A stretch of 64,000 nucleotides of DNA from CAIVAT01 sp964473485. GTDB taxonomy: Bacteria > Bacteroidota > Bacteroidia > Bacteroidales > FEN-979. The translations under genes and the position numbers were made by a program. This document shows, piece after piece, positions 35,205-43,210 of this stretch. Position 1 is the first letter of the stretch; each line of letters begins with the position of its first letter. The stretch spans positions 248,001-312,000 of the forward strand of contig CAYYPH010000001.1 of the NCBI GenBank assembly GCA_964473485.1. Direction: 5' to 3'. The notes beneath the pieces are model-generated. The model saw nothing but the letters and a program-made list of their open reading frames with translations. It was not told the DNA's origin and did not search any database.

Positions 35205-37313
35205 ATGAAAACCAACTATTTATTGATTCTGGGAATTTTTATGATGCTGATGCAGGGCTGTAAACAGGAAAAAACGAACGACAATCCCTTTTTCGCTGAA
35301 TTCAACACACCGTTCCAGGTGCCGCCGTTCGACAGGATTGATTCGACTCACTATTTGCCTGCCTTTATTGAGGGCATGAAAGAACAAATGACTGAAATTG
35401 AGGCAATTGTTGACAATCCTGCGCCTGCTGACTTCGATAACACGATCCTCGCTTTTGATAAATCCGGCAAAATGCTTACACGGACCGGCAATGTGTTCTA
35501 CAACATGACGGAGGCTAATACAGATGACCAGATGCAGGAGATTGCCCGCAAACTCAGTCCGCTCATGTCGAAACACCGCGACGATATCTCCATGAATAAA
35601 AAGTTGTTTGAGCGGATCAGGCAGGTCTATGAGAACCGCCTCTCCGCCGGGCTGGATTCGCAGCAGATCAGGGTGGTTGAAAAGTACTATCAGGACTTTG
35701 TAAGAAGGGGAGCCAGCCTGTCACCTGAAAAACAGGACCAGCTGCGAAAGATCAATGAGGAGCTTTCATTACTCACGATCAGTTTTGGGGAGAACCTGCT
35801 TGCGGAGACCAATAAAAATTACAGGCTGGTGATTGGCGACAGTGCGGAACTTGCCGGATTGCCGGCGGGGGTTGTCGCTGCTGCTGCCGAAACTGCCCAA
35901 GAAGACAGCATGGCGGGGAAATGGGTTTTTACCCTGGCCAAACCGAGCCTGATCCCATTCATCCAGTATAGTTCAAACAGGCCACTGCGCGAACAAATTT
36001 ACAAGGCATACTATACACGGGGCGATCACGGCGATAAGTTCGACAACAAGGAAATTGTAAAGAAGATCGTCAACCTGCGCGTTGAAAAAGCGAGACTCCT
36101 TGGTTACGACAATTTCGCAGCCTATGTTATAGATGAAAACATGGCTAAGAAACCTGAAGCCGTGAATGACTTCCTCAAACGGTTGTGGGATGCCGCATTG
36201 CCCGTATCGAAGAAGGAGGTTGCCGCCATGCAGAAGATCATCGACCGCGAAGGCGGAACGTTCAAACTGGCTACCTGGGACTGGTGGCATTATGCTGAAA
36301 AGCTGCGCAAGGAGCAGTATGATCTGGACGAAAATGAGTTAAAACCCTATTTCAGTGTGGATAATGTGCGTAACGGCATGTTCATGGTGGCTGAAAAATT
36401 GTACGGAATAACCTTCAGTCAGCGAAAAGATCTGCCTGTATACAACCCCGATGTTGAAGTTTTCGAAGTAAAAGAAGCCAACGGTGATCACCTCGGCGTT
36501 TTGTACCTCGATTATTTCCCGAGGGCCAGCAAACGCGGAGGGGCTTGGTGTACCGAGTTTTTAACGGCTGGCTGGGAGAACGGCAAACGTGTTGCCCCGG
36601 TTGTCTCCATCGTTTGTAATTTCACCAAACCGACTGCTGATACCCCATCTCTGCTATCATGGGACGAAACCACCACGCTGTTCCACGAATTCGGGCATGC
36701 TTTGCATTCGCTGTTCACCGAAGGCAAATATGCACGCACAGCTGGTGTCGTTCCGCGCGACTATGTCGAACTCCCCTCACAGATCATGGAAAACTGGGCT
36801 GCCGAGCCGGTCGTCCTGAAAGACTATGCAAAGCATTACAAAACCGGGGAACCGATCCCTCAGTCGTTGATCGATAAAATCAACAGGAGCGGACATTTTA
36901 ACCAGGGGTTCGCCACGGTTGAATACCTGGCGGCAAGCATTCTCGATATGGATTATCACACGCAACAGGAGGTCAGTGACATGGACGTCAATACTTACGA
37001 AAAGAACGCCATGGACCGTATTGGATTGATCAGCGAGATCATCCCGAGATACCGTTCCACGTACTTCGCGCACATCTTCGATGGAGGTTATGCCGCGGGT
37101 TATTATGTTTATATCTGGGCTGCCGTGCTGGATGCCGATGCCTTCAATGCCTTCAAAGAATCGGGTGATGTCTATAACCGGGAACTGGCGTTAAAATTCA
37201 GGAAATACTGCCTGGCCGAAGCCGGATCGGGAGAAGGAATGGACCAGTACCTGAAGTTCAGGGGCAAACAACCCGCCATTGAGCCATTGCTTGAGCGTCG
37301 GGGACTGAAATAG
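35205..37313 (+). CDS. dcp: Peptidyl-dipeptidase, M3 family, lipoprotein
   Basis: This 702-residue zinc metallopeptidase is predicted to release C-terminal dipeptides or degrade short peptides. It has a lipoprotein signal (MLMQGC, lipidated Cys at about residue 19), so it is anchored in the periplasm or at the outer membrane, as is common for Bacteroidota Dcp. The zinc site is H494-E-F-G-H498 in LFHEFGHALHSLF, with the downstream glutamate in LPSQIMENWA. The C-terminal FAHIFDGGYAAGYYVYIWA and the ending EPLLERRGL are complete. The gene is intact even though a truncated methyltransferase gene abuts its stop codon. Confidence 0.94.
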   Translation: MKTNYLLILGIFMMLMQGCKQEKTNDNPFFAEFNTPFQVPPFDRIDSTHYLPAFIEGMKEQMTEIEAIVDNPAPADFDNTILAFDKSGKMLTRTGNVFYNMTEANTDDQMQEIARKLSPLMSKHRDDISMNKKLFERIRQVYENRLSAGLDSQQIRVVEKYYQDFVRRGASLSPEKQDQLRKINEELSLLTISFGENLLAETNKNYRLVIGDSAELAGLPAGVVAAAAETAQEDSMAGKWVFTLAKPSLIPFIQYSSNRPLREQIYKAYYTRGDHGDKFDNKEIVKKIVNLRVEKARLLGYDNFAAYVIDENMAKKPEAVNDFLKRLWDAALPVSKKEVAAMQKIIDREGGTFKLATWDWWHYAEKLRKEQYDLDENELKPYFSVDNVRNGMFMVAEKLYGITFSQRKDLPVYNPDVEVFEVKEANGDHLGVLYLDYFPRASKRGGAWCTEFLTAGWENGKRVAPVVSIVCNFTKPTADTPSLLSWDETTTLFHEFGHALHSLFTEGKYARTAGVVPRDYVELPSQIMENWAAEPVVLKDYAKHYKTGEPIPQSLIDKINRSGHFNQGFATVEYLAASILDMDYHTQQEVSDMDVNTYEKNAMDRIGLISEIIPRYRSTYFAHIFDGGYAAGYYVYIWAAVLDADAFNAFKESGDVYNRELALKFRKYCLAEAGSGEGMDQYLKFRGKQPAIEPLLERRGLK

Positions 37314-37315
37314 AC

Positions 37316-37979
37316 CTACCCAATTTTCTTCTACATAAACATCATCGCAAATCAGTTTCAGGTTGGCCTGTTCATTATCGTCAATTGAGATGAAAATCAC
37401 TCCGTCATCGGTCAGTAAATCCCTTGCCAGGAGCAGCCGGCAATACATAAACATCAGCCAGGCAGAGTGCGAGGCTGAGCCGCGTTTGGTAAGGTCTAAA
37501 ATACGTTCGGCTTCTTCTTCGCTTACACTAAGCTTTTCCTGCAAGGATTCCTTGGTATAATTGAAATTATCTGAATAGACAAAGCCATCGGAGCCGGTGT
37601 TATACGGCGGGTCGATATAAATGCATTTGATGCTCTTGCTGTATGACTTGAGCAGATGTTTCAGGCCGTCGAGGTTATCGCCACTGATATAGATGTTCTC
37701 GCTGGTTGCATTTTCAGGTAAGGCATTGTGAGCTTCGTCGGGCTGGATAACCGTTGTTGTTTCGGTACTGGCAAGCAGTTTAGCGTAGCTTTTACCCAGG
37801 AACTTCAATTCATACCCTTCCTGCAATACATTGCTTTTATCGGCAATTTCCGATTTGAAACGCTCGATATCAAAAGAACCATCGGCAGCAAAACAGGCTG
37901 GGAAATGTTCTTTTAGCGCAGCAAGTTGCCTGGTATTGGCATGAACCTTTTCGTTTTGATTGAGAATATCTTTAATCAT
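37316..37979 (-). pseudogene. Truncated type III-type DNA methyltransferase (mod fragment)
   Basis: The first roughly 220 codons are a clear N-terminal half of a beta-group adenine methyltransferase of the Mod type: a helical N-terminus, NIYISGDNLDGLKHLLKSY, catalytic motif IV YIDPPYNTGSDGFVY (about 115-129), SAWLMFMYCRLLLARDLL, and DGVIFISIDDNEQANLKLICD. Similarity ends near EENWVG at about 37316; past that point the frame reads antisense into dcp until 37191. The SAM-binding FxGxG part and target-recognition region are gone, so the product cannot be active. It overlaps the AbiEi-like gene stop by ATGA. No res gene is present. Confidence 0.85.
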
Positions 37980-38608
37980 ACGTTGTAAATTTTACGGATA
38001 GTCTGAATTTTCTTTTCCAGGATTTTCAGGCCAAATCTTTGAAGATATACCTCCATTCTTGCCCAGTCAATTTCCTTTTCCAGAGCAATTTCATTGAACC
38101 GGATTTCGGAAAGATCCTCTTCTGTTTTGTAAAAATCATAAATGTAAAGCAGGTCCAGAATAGCCTTTTCCCTGTCTGCTATAAGAAAATTCCTCTTTAC
38201 CCCGTTTACAGTCATATCCTTTACTTCATATCCGAAGAAAAGCCGCGGATGAATTGAATAGTACTTGTACGTTCTACCCAGAATTTCGAAGGACTTGGTT
38301 TTTTTTATGGTAATGGATGTCGAATCAACAATGTGCTCCGGTATCAATCCGTAAAACTGCAGTGCTTCCTGGTGACTCAGATAGGAGGGGGCGTATATAT
38401 TATTGGCCACAAGAAAATTGAACTCGGGAACCCTTGTAAACTCGTTGAAGCAGTACCATTCTCTTCTTAGTCTCAGAATGTACCTTTTCTTTTGCCAATG
38501 AAGCAGATTATTCCTGTTGAAGCCAGGGAAAAGCAGGTCCACATGGGCAAGTGAAAATAGCCCCTGTGGAAACAGTGCATCCCGGAATTCAAGATAGCTG
38601 AAAGCCAT
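37976..38608 (-). CDS. AbiEi-family antitoxin-like protein
   Basis: This 210-residue protein resembles the AbiEi antitoxin/transcription-regulator family: an N-terminal winged-helix-like region (about residues 1-75), APSYLSHQEALQFYGLIPE (about 94-112), a central beta domain with TSITIKKTKSFEILGRTYKYYSI, and the ADREKAILDLLYI helix (about 164-176). AbiEi normally represses its own operon and counters the AbiEii nucleotidyltransferase. No AbiEii gene is here; the next gene in the operon is the broken methyltransferase, overlapped by ATGA. It may be an orphan left from a larger defence locus. A full promoter lies upstream. Confidence 0.75.
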   Translation of the reverse strand: MAFSYLEFRDALFPQGLFSLAHVDLLFPGFNRNNLLHWQKKRYILRLRREWYCFNEFTRVPEFNFLVANNIYAPSYLSHQEALQFYGLIPEHIVDSTSITIKKTKSFEILGRTYKYYSIHPRLFFGYEVKDMTVNGVKRNFLIADREKAILDLLYIYDFYKTEEDLSEIRFNEIALEKEIDWARMEVYLQRFGLKILEKKIQTIRKIYNV

Positions 38609-38631
38609 GTATTTCTATTTCCGATGTCTTA

Positions 38632-38661
38632 CAAAAATAGTGATTATTGGAAATAAAACAA
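38632..38661 (-). promoter_or_regulatory. Promoter of the AbiEi-like gene
   Basis: Minus-strand TATTTTTG (38632-38639) and TTG (38659-38661), 19 bases apart, give a full promoter 23 bases before the start codon. The gene is therefore probably still transcribed. Confidence 0.65.
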
Positions 38662-38744
38662 GAAATTTCTTTTTATTAATCTGAGGTGGCCTTACGACCA
38701 TAAAAAAGAGTGCCAACCTGAGCCATAACGCTAAAATCTCTGCA

Positions 38745-38787
38745 ATGTAGAAGATTAGAAGGTTATCTTGCTTTTTGCCTTCTACAT
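38745..38787. repeat. 9-bp perfect inverted repeat downstream of the LuxR-type gene
   Basis: ATGTAGAAG (38745-38753) and CTTCTACAT (38779-38787) enclose 25 bases, just past the stop of the LuxR-type gene. There is no T-run, so an intrinsic terminator is unlikely; it may be a processing site or a mobile-element scar. Confidence 0.5.
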
Positions 38788-38803
38788 AACACGCAGAATA
38801 ATC

Positions 38804-39562
38804 CTAAAGCAATGCCTGGGATTTCAAATCTTTGATCACATCAAAGATTGTCTCTCTACCGGATTTTTTAATGATGTTGCTGCGATGGGTACTAATGGTA
38901 AAATGACTGCGGAATAATTTCTGTGCTATCTCTTTGGTTGACAGTCCATCGTTTATGAGTTGTATGATTTTGAATTCGGTAGCCGAATACTTGTTTCCCA
39001 TCATAAGAAGTTCATCATCCGGGCAGCGGAAGTTACTCTGGTCATCACCAATGTAAATATGTATACCTTTTTGGATTTTTTTAAAATCCGATAAGTCAGT
39101 CTGAACCATGATAATGAAAACAGATTCGTAAGGCATTTCAGCGTAAAACAGGAGAAGCTGGTGAAGAATGTTCTTATACTCGCCCGATCGGGTCATGCAC
39201 CTGAAATTGCTTGAAACAACACTGGCTCCCTTTTTTTGCGAATAAATATTTTGGGCAATGCTAAATATTCTGGACCTGACGGCAATACGCCTCGCATAAT
39301 CGTCGGGGTGCGAGGTTTTCAGGTACCAACCAAAAGAAACCTTTTCCTGGTCAACATCATAAAAGTTTTTGACACCCTTGCTGACATAGTGCATGTCAAG
39401 AAGAATTCCATCTCCAATACTTACAAACTGCTTGTTCAATTCCATTATGCGATCCAGCTCGTCCATCAACCCGTTACTTTGATCAGTAGGGTTGTATCCG
39501 GCGTCAGAAATGGAATCAAAGATTCTGAGAAACAAGTCGTAATCAAACACTTCTTTGATCAT
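38804..39562 (-). CDS. LuxR-type regulator with PAS-like sensor region
   Basis: The 252-residue product has a C-terminal LuxR/GerE helix-turn-helix (about residues 190-250): YSATEFKIIQLINDGLSTKEIAQKLFRSHFTISTHRSNI (quoted from 20 residues of it: ATEFKIIQLINDGLSTKEIA). The N-terminal 170 residues look like a PAS-type sensor, with SWYLKTSHPDDYARR-like features (FGWYLKTSHPDDYARR), but no cofactor ligand is obvious. I start it at the ATG at 39562 because a -7 promoter element at 39597-39604 lies inside the longer frame. It is divergent from the glycyl radical enzyme cluster and is the likely regulator of it. Confidence 0.8.
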   Translation of the reverse strand: MIKEVFDYDLFLRIFDSISDAGYNPTDQSNGLMDELDRIMELNKQFVSIGDGILLDMHYVSKGVKNFYDVDQEKVSFGWYLKTSHPDDYARRIAVRSRIFSIAQNIYSQKKGASVVSSNFRCMTRSGEYKNILHQLLLFYAEMPYESVFIIMVQTDLSDFKKIQKGIHIYIGDDQSNFRCPDDELLMMGNKYSATEFKIIQLINDGLSTKEIAQKLFRSHFTISTHRSNIIKKSGRETIFDVIKDLKSQALL

Positions 39563-39596
39563 AACAGATTCTTGCCGATTAACAGAATTTGACCTG

Positions 39597-39604
39597 CAAA
39601 TATA
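39597..39604 (-). promoter_or_regulatory. -7 element of the LuxR-type gene
   Basis: Minus-strand TATATTTG is a perfect TAnnTTTG match 34 bases before the start codon at 39562 and rules against an earlier start. No good -33 element is seen. Confidence 0.55.
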
Positions 39605-39663
39605 CCAAAATACAGAATCATCCGTATTGAATCTGGTTATGCCAAGGTGTAATATTGTCACTT

Positions 39664-39795
39664 GTTTTCATGAATGATTTTGAAAGAAATATCATTAAAA
39701 AAAACGACGTAAACAGGCCTTGGTTTTGATTGTTCTGGCTGAGAACACTTCAGAGTTCGATAATAGTAATCATGCCTGCAGAAGTTTTCATGAAT
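39664..39795. promoter_or_regulatory. Two direct copies of GTTTTCATGAAT, candidate regulator sites
   Basis: The 12-base sequence GTTTTCATGAAT occurs at 39664-39675 and 39784-39795, and its core TTCATGAA is a perfect palindrome. Both copies are in the gap between the LuxR-type gene and the divergent cluster, 120 bases apart. They are candidate operators for that regulator; binding is inference. Confidence 0.35.
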
Positions 39796-39862
39796 CAATT
39801 CCTTCGAGCTGACAGGCAAAAATAAACTACGTTTCCTAATAAAGTCTTGAAATAGAAAAACC

Positions 39863-40066
39863 ATGAACGAAAAGAAGGAGAGTACAGACAGATTAATAAA
39901 CAAACTTAAAGTTCTCGAAAGCAGGATTGATAAACTTGAGATTGTGACTGACGAAATCCTGAATGAAGTAAATTCTGTTTACAAGGATGAAGTTAATCGG
40001 CTCAAAAAGAAGAGGGAGATCATTAAAAACCAACTTGAAGAAATCCGGGAGATCAGCGATCCGTAA
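39863..40066 (+). CDS. Small coiled-coil protein, unknown function
   Basis: A 67-residue, highly charged and almost wholly helical product with a heptad pattern of Leu, Ile and Val from about residue 10 to 62 (LINKLKVLESRIDKLEIVTD). There is no Cys, signal peptide or membrane helix, so it is not an iron-sulfur small subunit of the type found with 4-hydroxyphenylacetate decarboxylase. It lies 81 bases before the glycyl radical enzyme on the same strand and may be the first gene of that transcript. Family not recognised. Confidence 0.6.
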   Translation: MNEKKESTDRLINKLKVLESRIDKLEIVTDEILNEVNSVYKDEVNRLKKKREIIKNQLEEIREISDP

Positions 40067-40147
40067 GTTTTTTATCATGGAATTACAGTCACTGATTGTC
40101 AGTTAATCAGCCCATAAATATTTTTTAATTTAAACCAAATCACTAAA

Positions 40148-42655
40148 ATGACTTCAGATAATTCAACAATTTTATCTGCACAGGAGCAGGCCATTGCCGA
40201 AGGCAAAAAGGTATTGCATGGAACCGCAACCGACAGGGTTCTCAGAATTTTTGACCAGATTCGGTCTTCCGGTACTCCCCGCGTAGCGCTGGAACGGGCA
40301 GTCTTTTTTACGGAGTCCTTCAAATCCACAGAAGGCCAGCCGCTGGTATTGCGATGGGCCAAAGCCCTGCGGCATATTGCCGAAAATATTTCCGTTGCCA
40401 TCTTTGATGATGAGCTGATCGTAGGGCGTCCATGTACATGGTTTGGAAAGTACTCCCTGGTATATCCCGAGTTGGACGGCACCATCATCCGGGAAGGAGC
40501 GAAAGCTTTCATCGAAGCAAAAAAAGCCGGAGCTCCGGATGCAGTAACGGTTACCGAAGAAGACAAGAAGATCATTGATGAGGTTCTTTTCCCGTATTGG
40601 AATGGCAAGGATTTTACCCCGAACTTCATAAAGGCGCTGCCCCCTGAAACCCGTCACGCATTTTGGGGTTCCGATCCCGAGAATGTTGGGACCAAGTTTA
40701 CGTTCGTGATCATTTCTACTTCAACCATGCGCCATTCCCAGAACTGGGTTCCCGATTTCGAGAAAATGCTGAAGCGTGGCTGCAAGGGCTTGCGCGAGGA
40801 AGCCCAAGCCCGTTTGGACGCGCTGGAAGATCCGCGCGACCTGGCTTTCAGGAAGCCCTTTTACGAAGCTGCAATTATCACCTGCGATGCACTATCTCTG
40901 TTTGCCAGACGCTATTCTGAACTGGCAGCTAAAATGGCGGCAAGTGAAAAAAATCCTATTCGCAAAAAAGAACTTGAGGAAATATCAGCAATCTGCGCAT
41001 GGGTCCCTGAGAATCCGGCCCGCACCTTACATGAGGCTATTCAGGCTCAATGGTTCACGCAGCTCTTCTCGCGCCTTGAGGAGATGGTAGGAGGACAAGT
41101 CAACCAGGGCAGGATGGACCAGTATTTCTATCCTATGTATAAGAAGGATACCGAAGAAGGGCGGATTACCCCGGAAGGCGCGCAGGAGTTGTTCCAGTGC
41201 CTCTGGCTTAATATCATGCAGAGCATCGAGTCGCAGATGTCACCATCAGCAGCCAAAGGCCGTGAGGGATTCTCCCACCATGAAACAGTAACCATAGGAG
41301 GCCAGACCCCCGACGGTTTCGATGCCACAAACGAGCTTTCTTACGTGATCCTGGAATCGACCCGGCCGCTTAAGAGCAGCTATCCTGAACTTGGTGTCAG
41401 GATCCATGCTAATACCCCCGACAAATTTCTGCATGCAGTGGCCGAGACCATCAAGGATGGCAAAGGCTCGCCCAAACTGATCAACGACGAGTTCGAGGTG
41501 CCGTGGTTCATGAGCAACGGAATAGTTAAGAAAGAAGCCCTGGACTACGCGATGTCAGGGTGCTCGGAATCGCGCCTTCCCAACCGCGAGACCCACAAGA
41601 CTGGCAACGGCGGCATCAATTACGGTGCAGTCATGGAGATGACGCTCCGGGACGGCAAAATGAAGATATATAATGACGAGCGGTTCGGCCTGAAGACGGG
41701 TGACCCGAGAAATTTCAAAACTTACGATGACGTGTGGAATGCCTACAGGCTGCAACTCGAGAACGTCGTCAGGCATATCATGATCCAGAATTACATTGCG
41801 GCCGGGATGAAGTCCAGGTATATCGCGGCTCCACTGGCCTCTACGCTTCATGACCTGTGCATGGAGCATGGCCGGGACCTCCACACCCACGCAGAGTATA
41901 TACCCGGTGCATTGGATGCTTCCTGTATCGACGGGCTCGGTGGTTTCGCTACCTGCATCGATTCCCTGGCGGCCATTAAACACCTCATCTACGACACCAG
42001 GAAGCTGACATGGGAGCAACTTTTGGAAGCCCTGGAGGTGAACTGGGAAGGCAAGGAGGCCATCCGTCAGATGTGTCTCAATGCTCCCAAGTACGGCAAT
42101 GGCATAGAGTGGGTGGATACCATCGGGTACAATATACAGCGCACGATTATGGAGTATACCCACAACCATCCCAGGCCGCATGGACAGAGCGCCAACATGC
42201 GGATCATTCCTATAACCTTCCACAACCCATCCGGCAGGGTGACAATGGCCACACCGAACGGCCGGCGGGCCGGTGAATACCTCTCCGACGGGATCGTCCC
42301 CTCGCATGGCTGCGACACAAAAGGCCCCACAGTGACATTGCAGTCAATTGCACGGGCAACCTGCCATATCTATAAAGAGCATCGCGAAGATCTGCTCAAC
42401 ATGAAAATGGCGCCAGCGAATGTCGCCGGCGAAGACGGCACACGCCGCCTCATGCAACTGATCCGCGCCTGGAGCAGCCAGAAGCATGCGCACATACAGT
42501 TCAACATTCTCAACAAACAATCCCTGCTGGAGGCGCAAAAGGATCCGGAGAAATACCGTGATCTCGTTGTGCGGGTTGCAGGCTACTGCGCGTATTTCAC
42601 TGACCTCTCGCCATCGCAGCAGGCTGAGATCATCGCACGAACAGAGGAAAATTAG
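40148..42655 (+). CDS. Glycyl radical enzyme of unassigned type (PFL-like family)
   Basis: This 835-residue enzyme is a clear member of the pyruvate-formate-lyase-like family. The PFL barrel spans about residues 20-690 and the glycyl radical domain about 700-830, with the radical Gly812 in VVRVAGYCAYF. The thiyl-radical Cys472 and a glutamate two residues on (Glu474) sit in YAMSGCSESRL. The Cys-x-Glu pair is that of dehydratase, lyase and decarboxylase members, not of PFL itself (Cys-Cys). The usual GCVEP of choline lyase and glycerol/diol dehydratases is replaced by GCSES. It is cytosolic and needs the activase at 47326. Next to it are the aconitase-X genes. The substrate cannot be read from the sequence. 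Confidence 0.93.
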   Translation: MTSDNSTILSAQEQAIAEGKKVLHGTATDRVLRIFDQIRSSGTPRVALERAVFFTESFKSTEGQPLVLRWAKALRHIAENISVAIFDDELIVGRPCTWFGKYSLVYPELDGTIIREGAKAFIEAKKAGAPDAVTVTEEDKKIIDEVLFPYWNGKDFTPNFIKALPPETRHAFWGSDPENVGTKFTFVIISTSTMRHSQNWVPDFEKMLKRGCKGLREEAQARLDALEDPRDLAFRKPFYEAAIITCDALSLFARRYSELAAKMAASEKNPIRKKELEEISAICAWVPENPARTLHEAIQAQWFTQLFSRLEEMVGGQVNQGRMDQYFYPMYKKDTEEGRITPEGAQELFQCLWLNIMQSIESQMSPSAAKGREGFSHHETVTIGGQTPDGFDATNELSYVILESTRPLKSSYPELGVRIHANTPDKFLHAVAETIKDGKGSPKLINDEFEVPWFMSNGIVKKEALDYAMSGCSESRLPNRETHKTGNGGINYGAVMEMTLRDGKMKIYNDERFGLKTGDPRNFKTYDDVWNAYRLQLENVVRHIMIQNYIAAGMKSRYIAAPLASTLHDLCMEHGRDLHTHAEYIPGALDASCIDGLGGFATCIDSLAAIKHLIYDTRKLTWEQLLEALEVNWEGKEAIRQMCLNAPKYGNGIEWVDTIGYNIQRTIMEYTHNHPRPHGQSANMRIIPITFHNPSGRVTMATPNGRRAGEYLSDGIVPSHGCDTKGPTVTLQSIARATCHIYKEHREDLLNMKMAPANVAGEDGTRRLMQLIRAWSSQKHAHIQFNILNKQSLLEAQKDPEKYRDLVVRVAGYCAYFTDLSPSQQAEIIARTEEN

Positions 42656-42736
42656 AATAAAAACACTACCGCATTGTTTTCCCATCAAGGTAAGCGGTGC
42701 TATTCATTAATAACAACTAAAAAGGAGAAAAATCAA

Positions 42737-43174
42737 ATGGAAACAAAAATCGTTTTAACAGGTATTGCCCGCTCTAAAGGAAAGGCGGCTGGCGAAGCTA
42801 TGGTAAATCGGCAGCGGATTGGATGGGCATTCAACCACGTCGGTAACGAGGACGGCATGGTTATGGCGCCAGGCGCCGACCAGAAAGGCAAAATCGTGAC
42901 CGGAAAAATCTTCGTCTACCCCACCACGGCCGGCTCAACCAGCGGAGCCTTCAGTCTCTATTACAAGTGCAAGGTATCAAACCATGGCCCCGCAGGCCTC
43001 ATCTGCCAGGAGGTCCATTTTATTGATATCAACGGCGCTATAGCCGGTGAGATCCCCGCTGTGGACAAACTGGACCAGGATCCTATCACTACAATCAAGG
43101 ACGGGGACTGGGTTGAGATCGACGCTCCGGAAGTTGGTGAGAAGGCAACTGTCACAATCACACGTAAAAATTGA
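42737..43174 (+). CDS. Aconitase X small subunit (swivel domain, DUF126)
   Basis: The 145-residue protein is the swivelling domain of aconitase X. It shows the GKIVTGKIFVYPTTAGSTSGAF stretch (quoted core PTTAGSTSGAF, residues 62-72), whose serine loop binds substrate in the family, followed by the PAGLICQEVHFIDINGAIAG region and a closing beta barrel. It works with the catalytic subunit encoded 36 bases downstream. The start at 42737 has a good AAAGGAG ribosome binding site 16 bases upstream. AcnX enzymes occur both as single fused chains and as two subunits; here they are split. Confidence 0.88.
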   Translation: METKIVLTGIARSKGKAAGEAMVNRQRIGWAFNHVGNEDGMVMAPGADQKGKIVTGKIFVYPTTAGSTSGAFSLYYKCKVSNHGPAGLICQEVHFIDINGAIAGEIPAVDKLDQDPITTIKDGDWVEIDAPEVGEKATVTITRKN

Positions 43175-43210
43175 TAAAAACTAAAAACTGTTAAAGAAAG
43201 GAATATCAAT

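Noticed and set aside
37191..37315. Continuation of the methyltransferase frame into dcp
   Set aside because: These codons are the reverse complement of the conserved dcp C-terminus and do not resemble Mod, so they are not counted as part of the gene fragment.
39863..40066. Small subunit of a 4-hydroxyphenylacetate decarboxylase
   Set aside because: That subunit binds two iron-sulfur clusters through cysteines; this protein has no cysteine.
40092..40110. CTGATT/AATCAG hairpin before the radical enzyme as a riboswitch
   Set aside because: Six pairs only, no conserved aptamer features and no terminator.
41555..42307. Open frame of 250 codons antisense to the glycyl radical enzyme
   Set aside because: It lies wholly inside a conserved coding region, its codon pattern mirrors the sense frame, and it has no motif or promoter.
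40148..42655. Calling the radical enzyme pyruvate formate-lyase or choline TMA-lyase
   Set aside because: There is no Cys-Cys pair as in PFL, and GCVEP of choline lyase is absent; no choline, ethanolamine or microcompartment genes are nearby.
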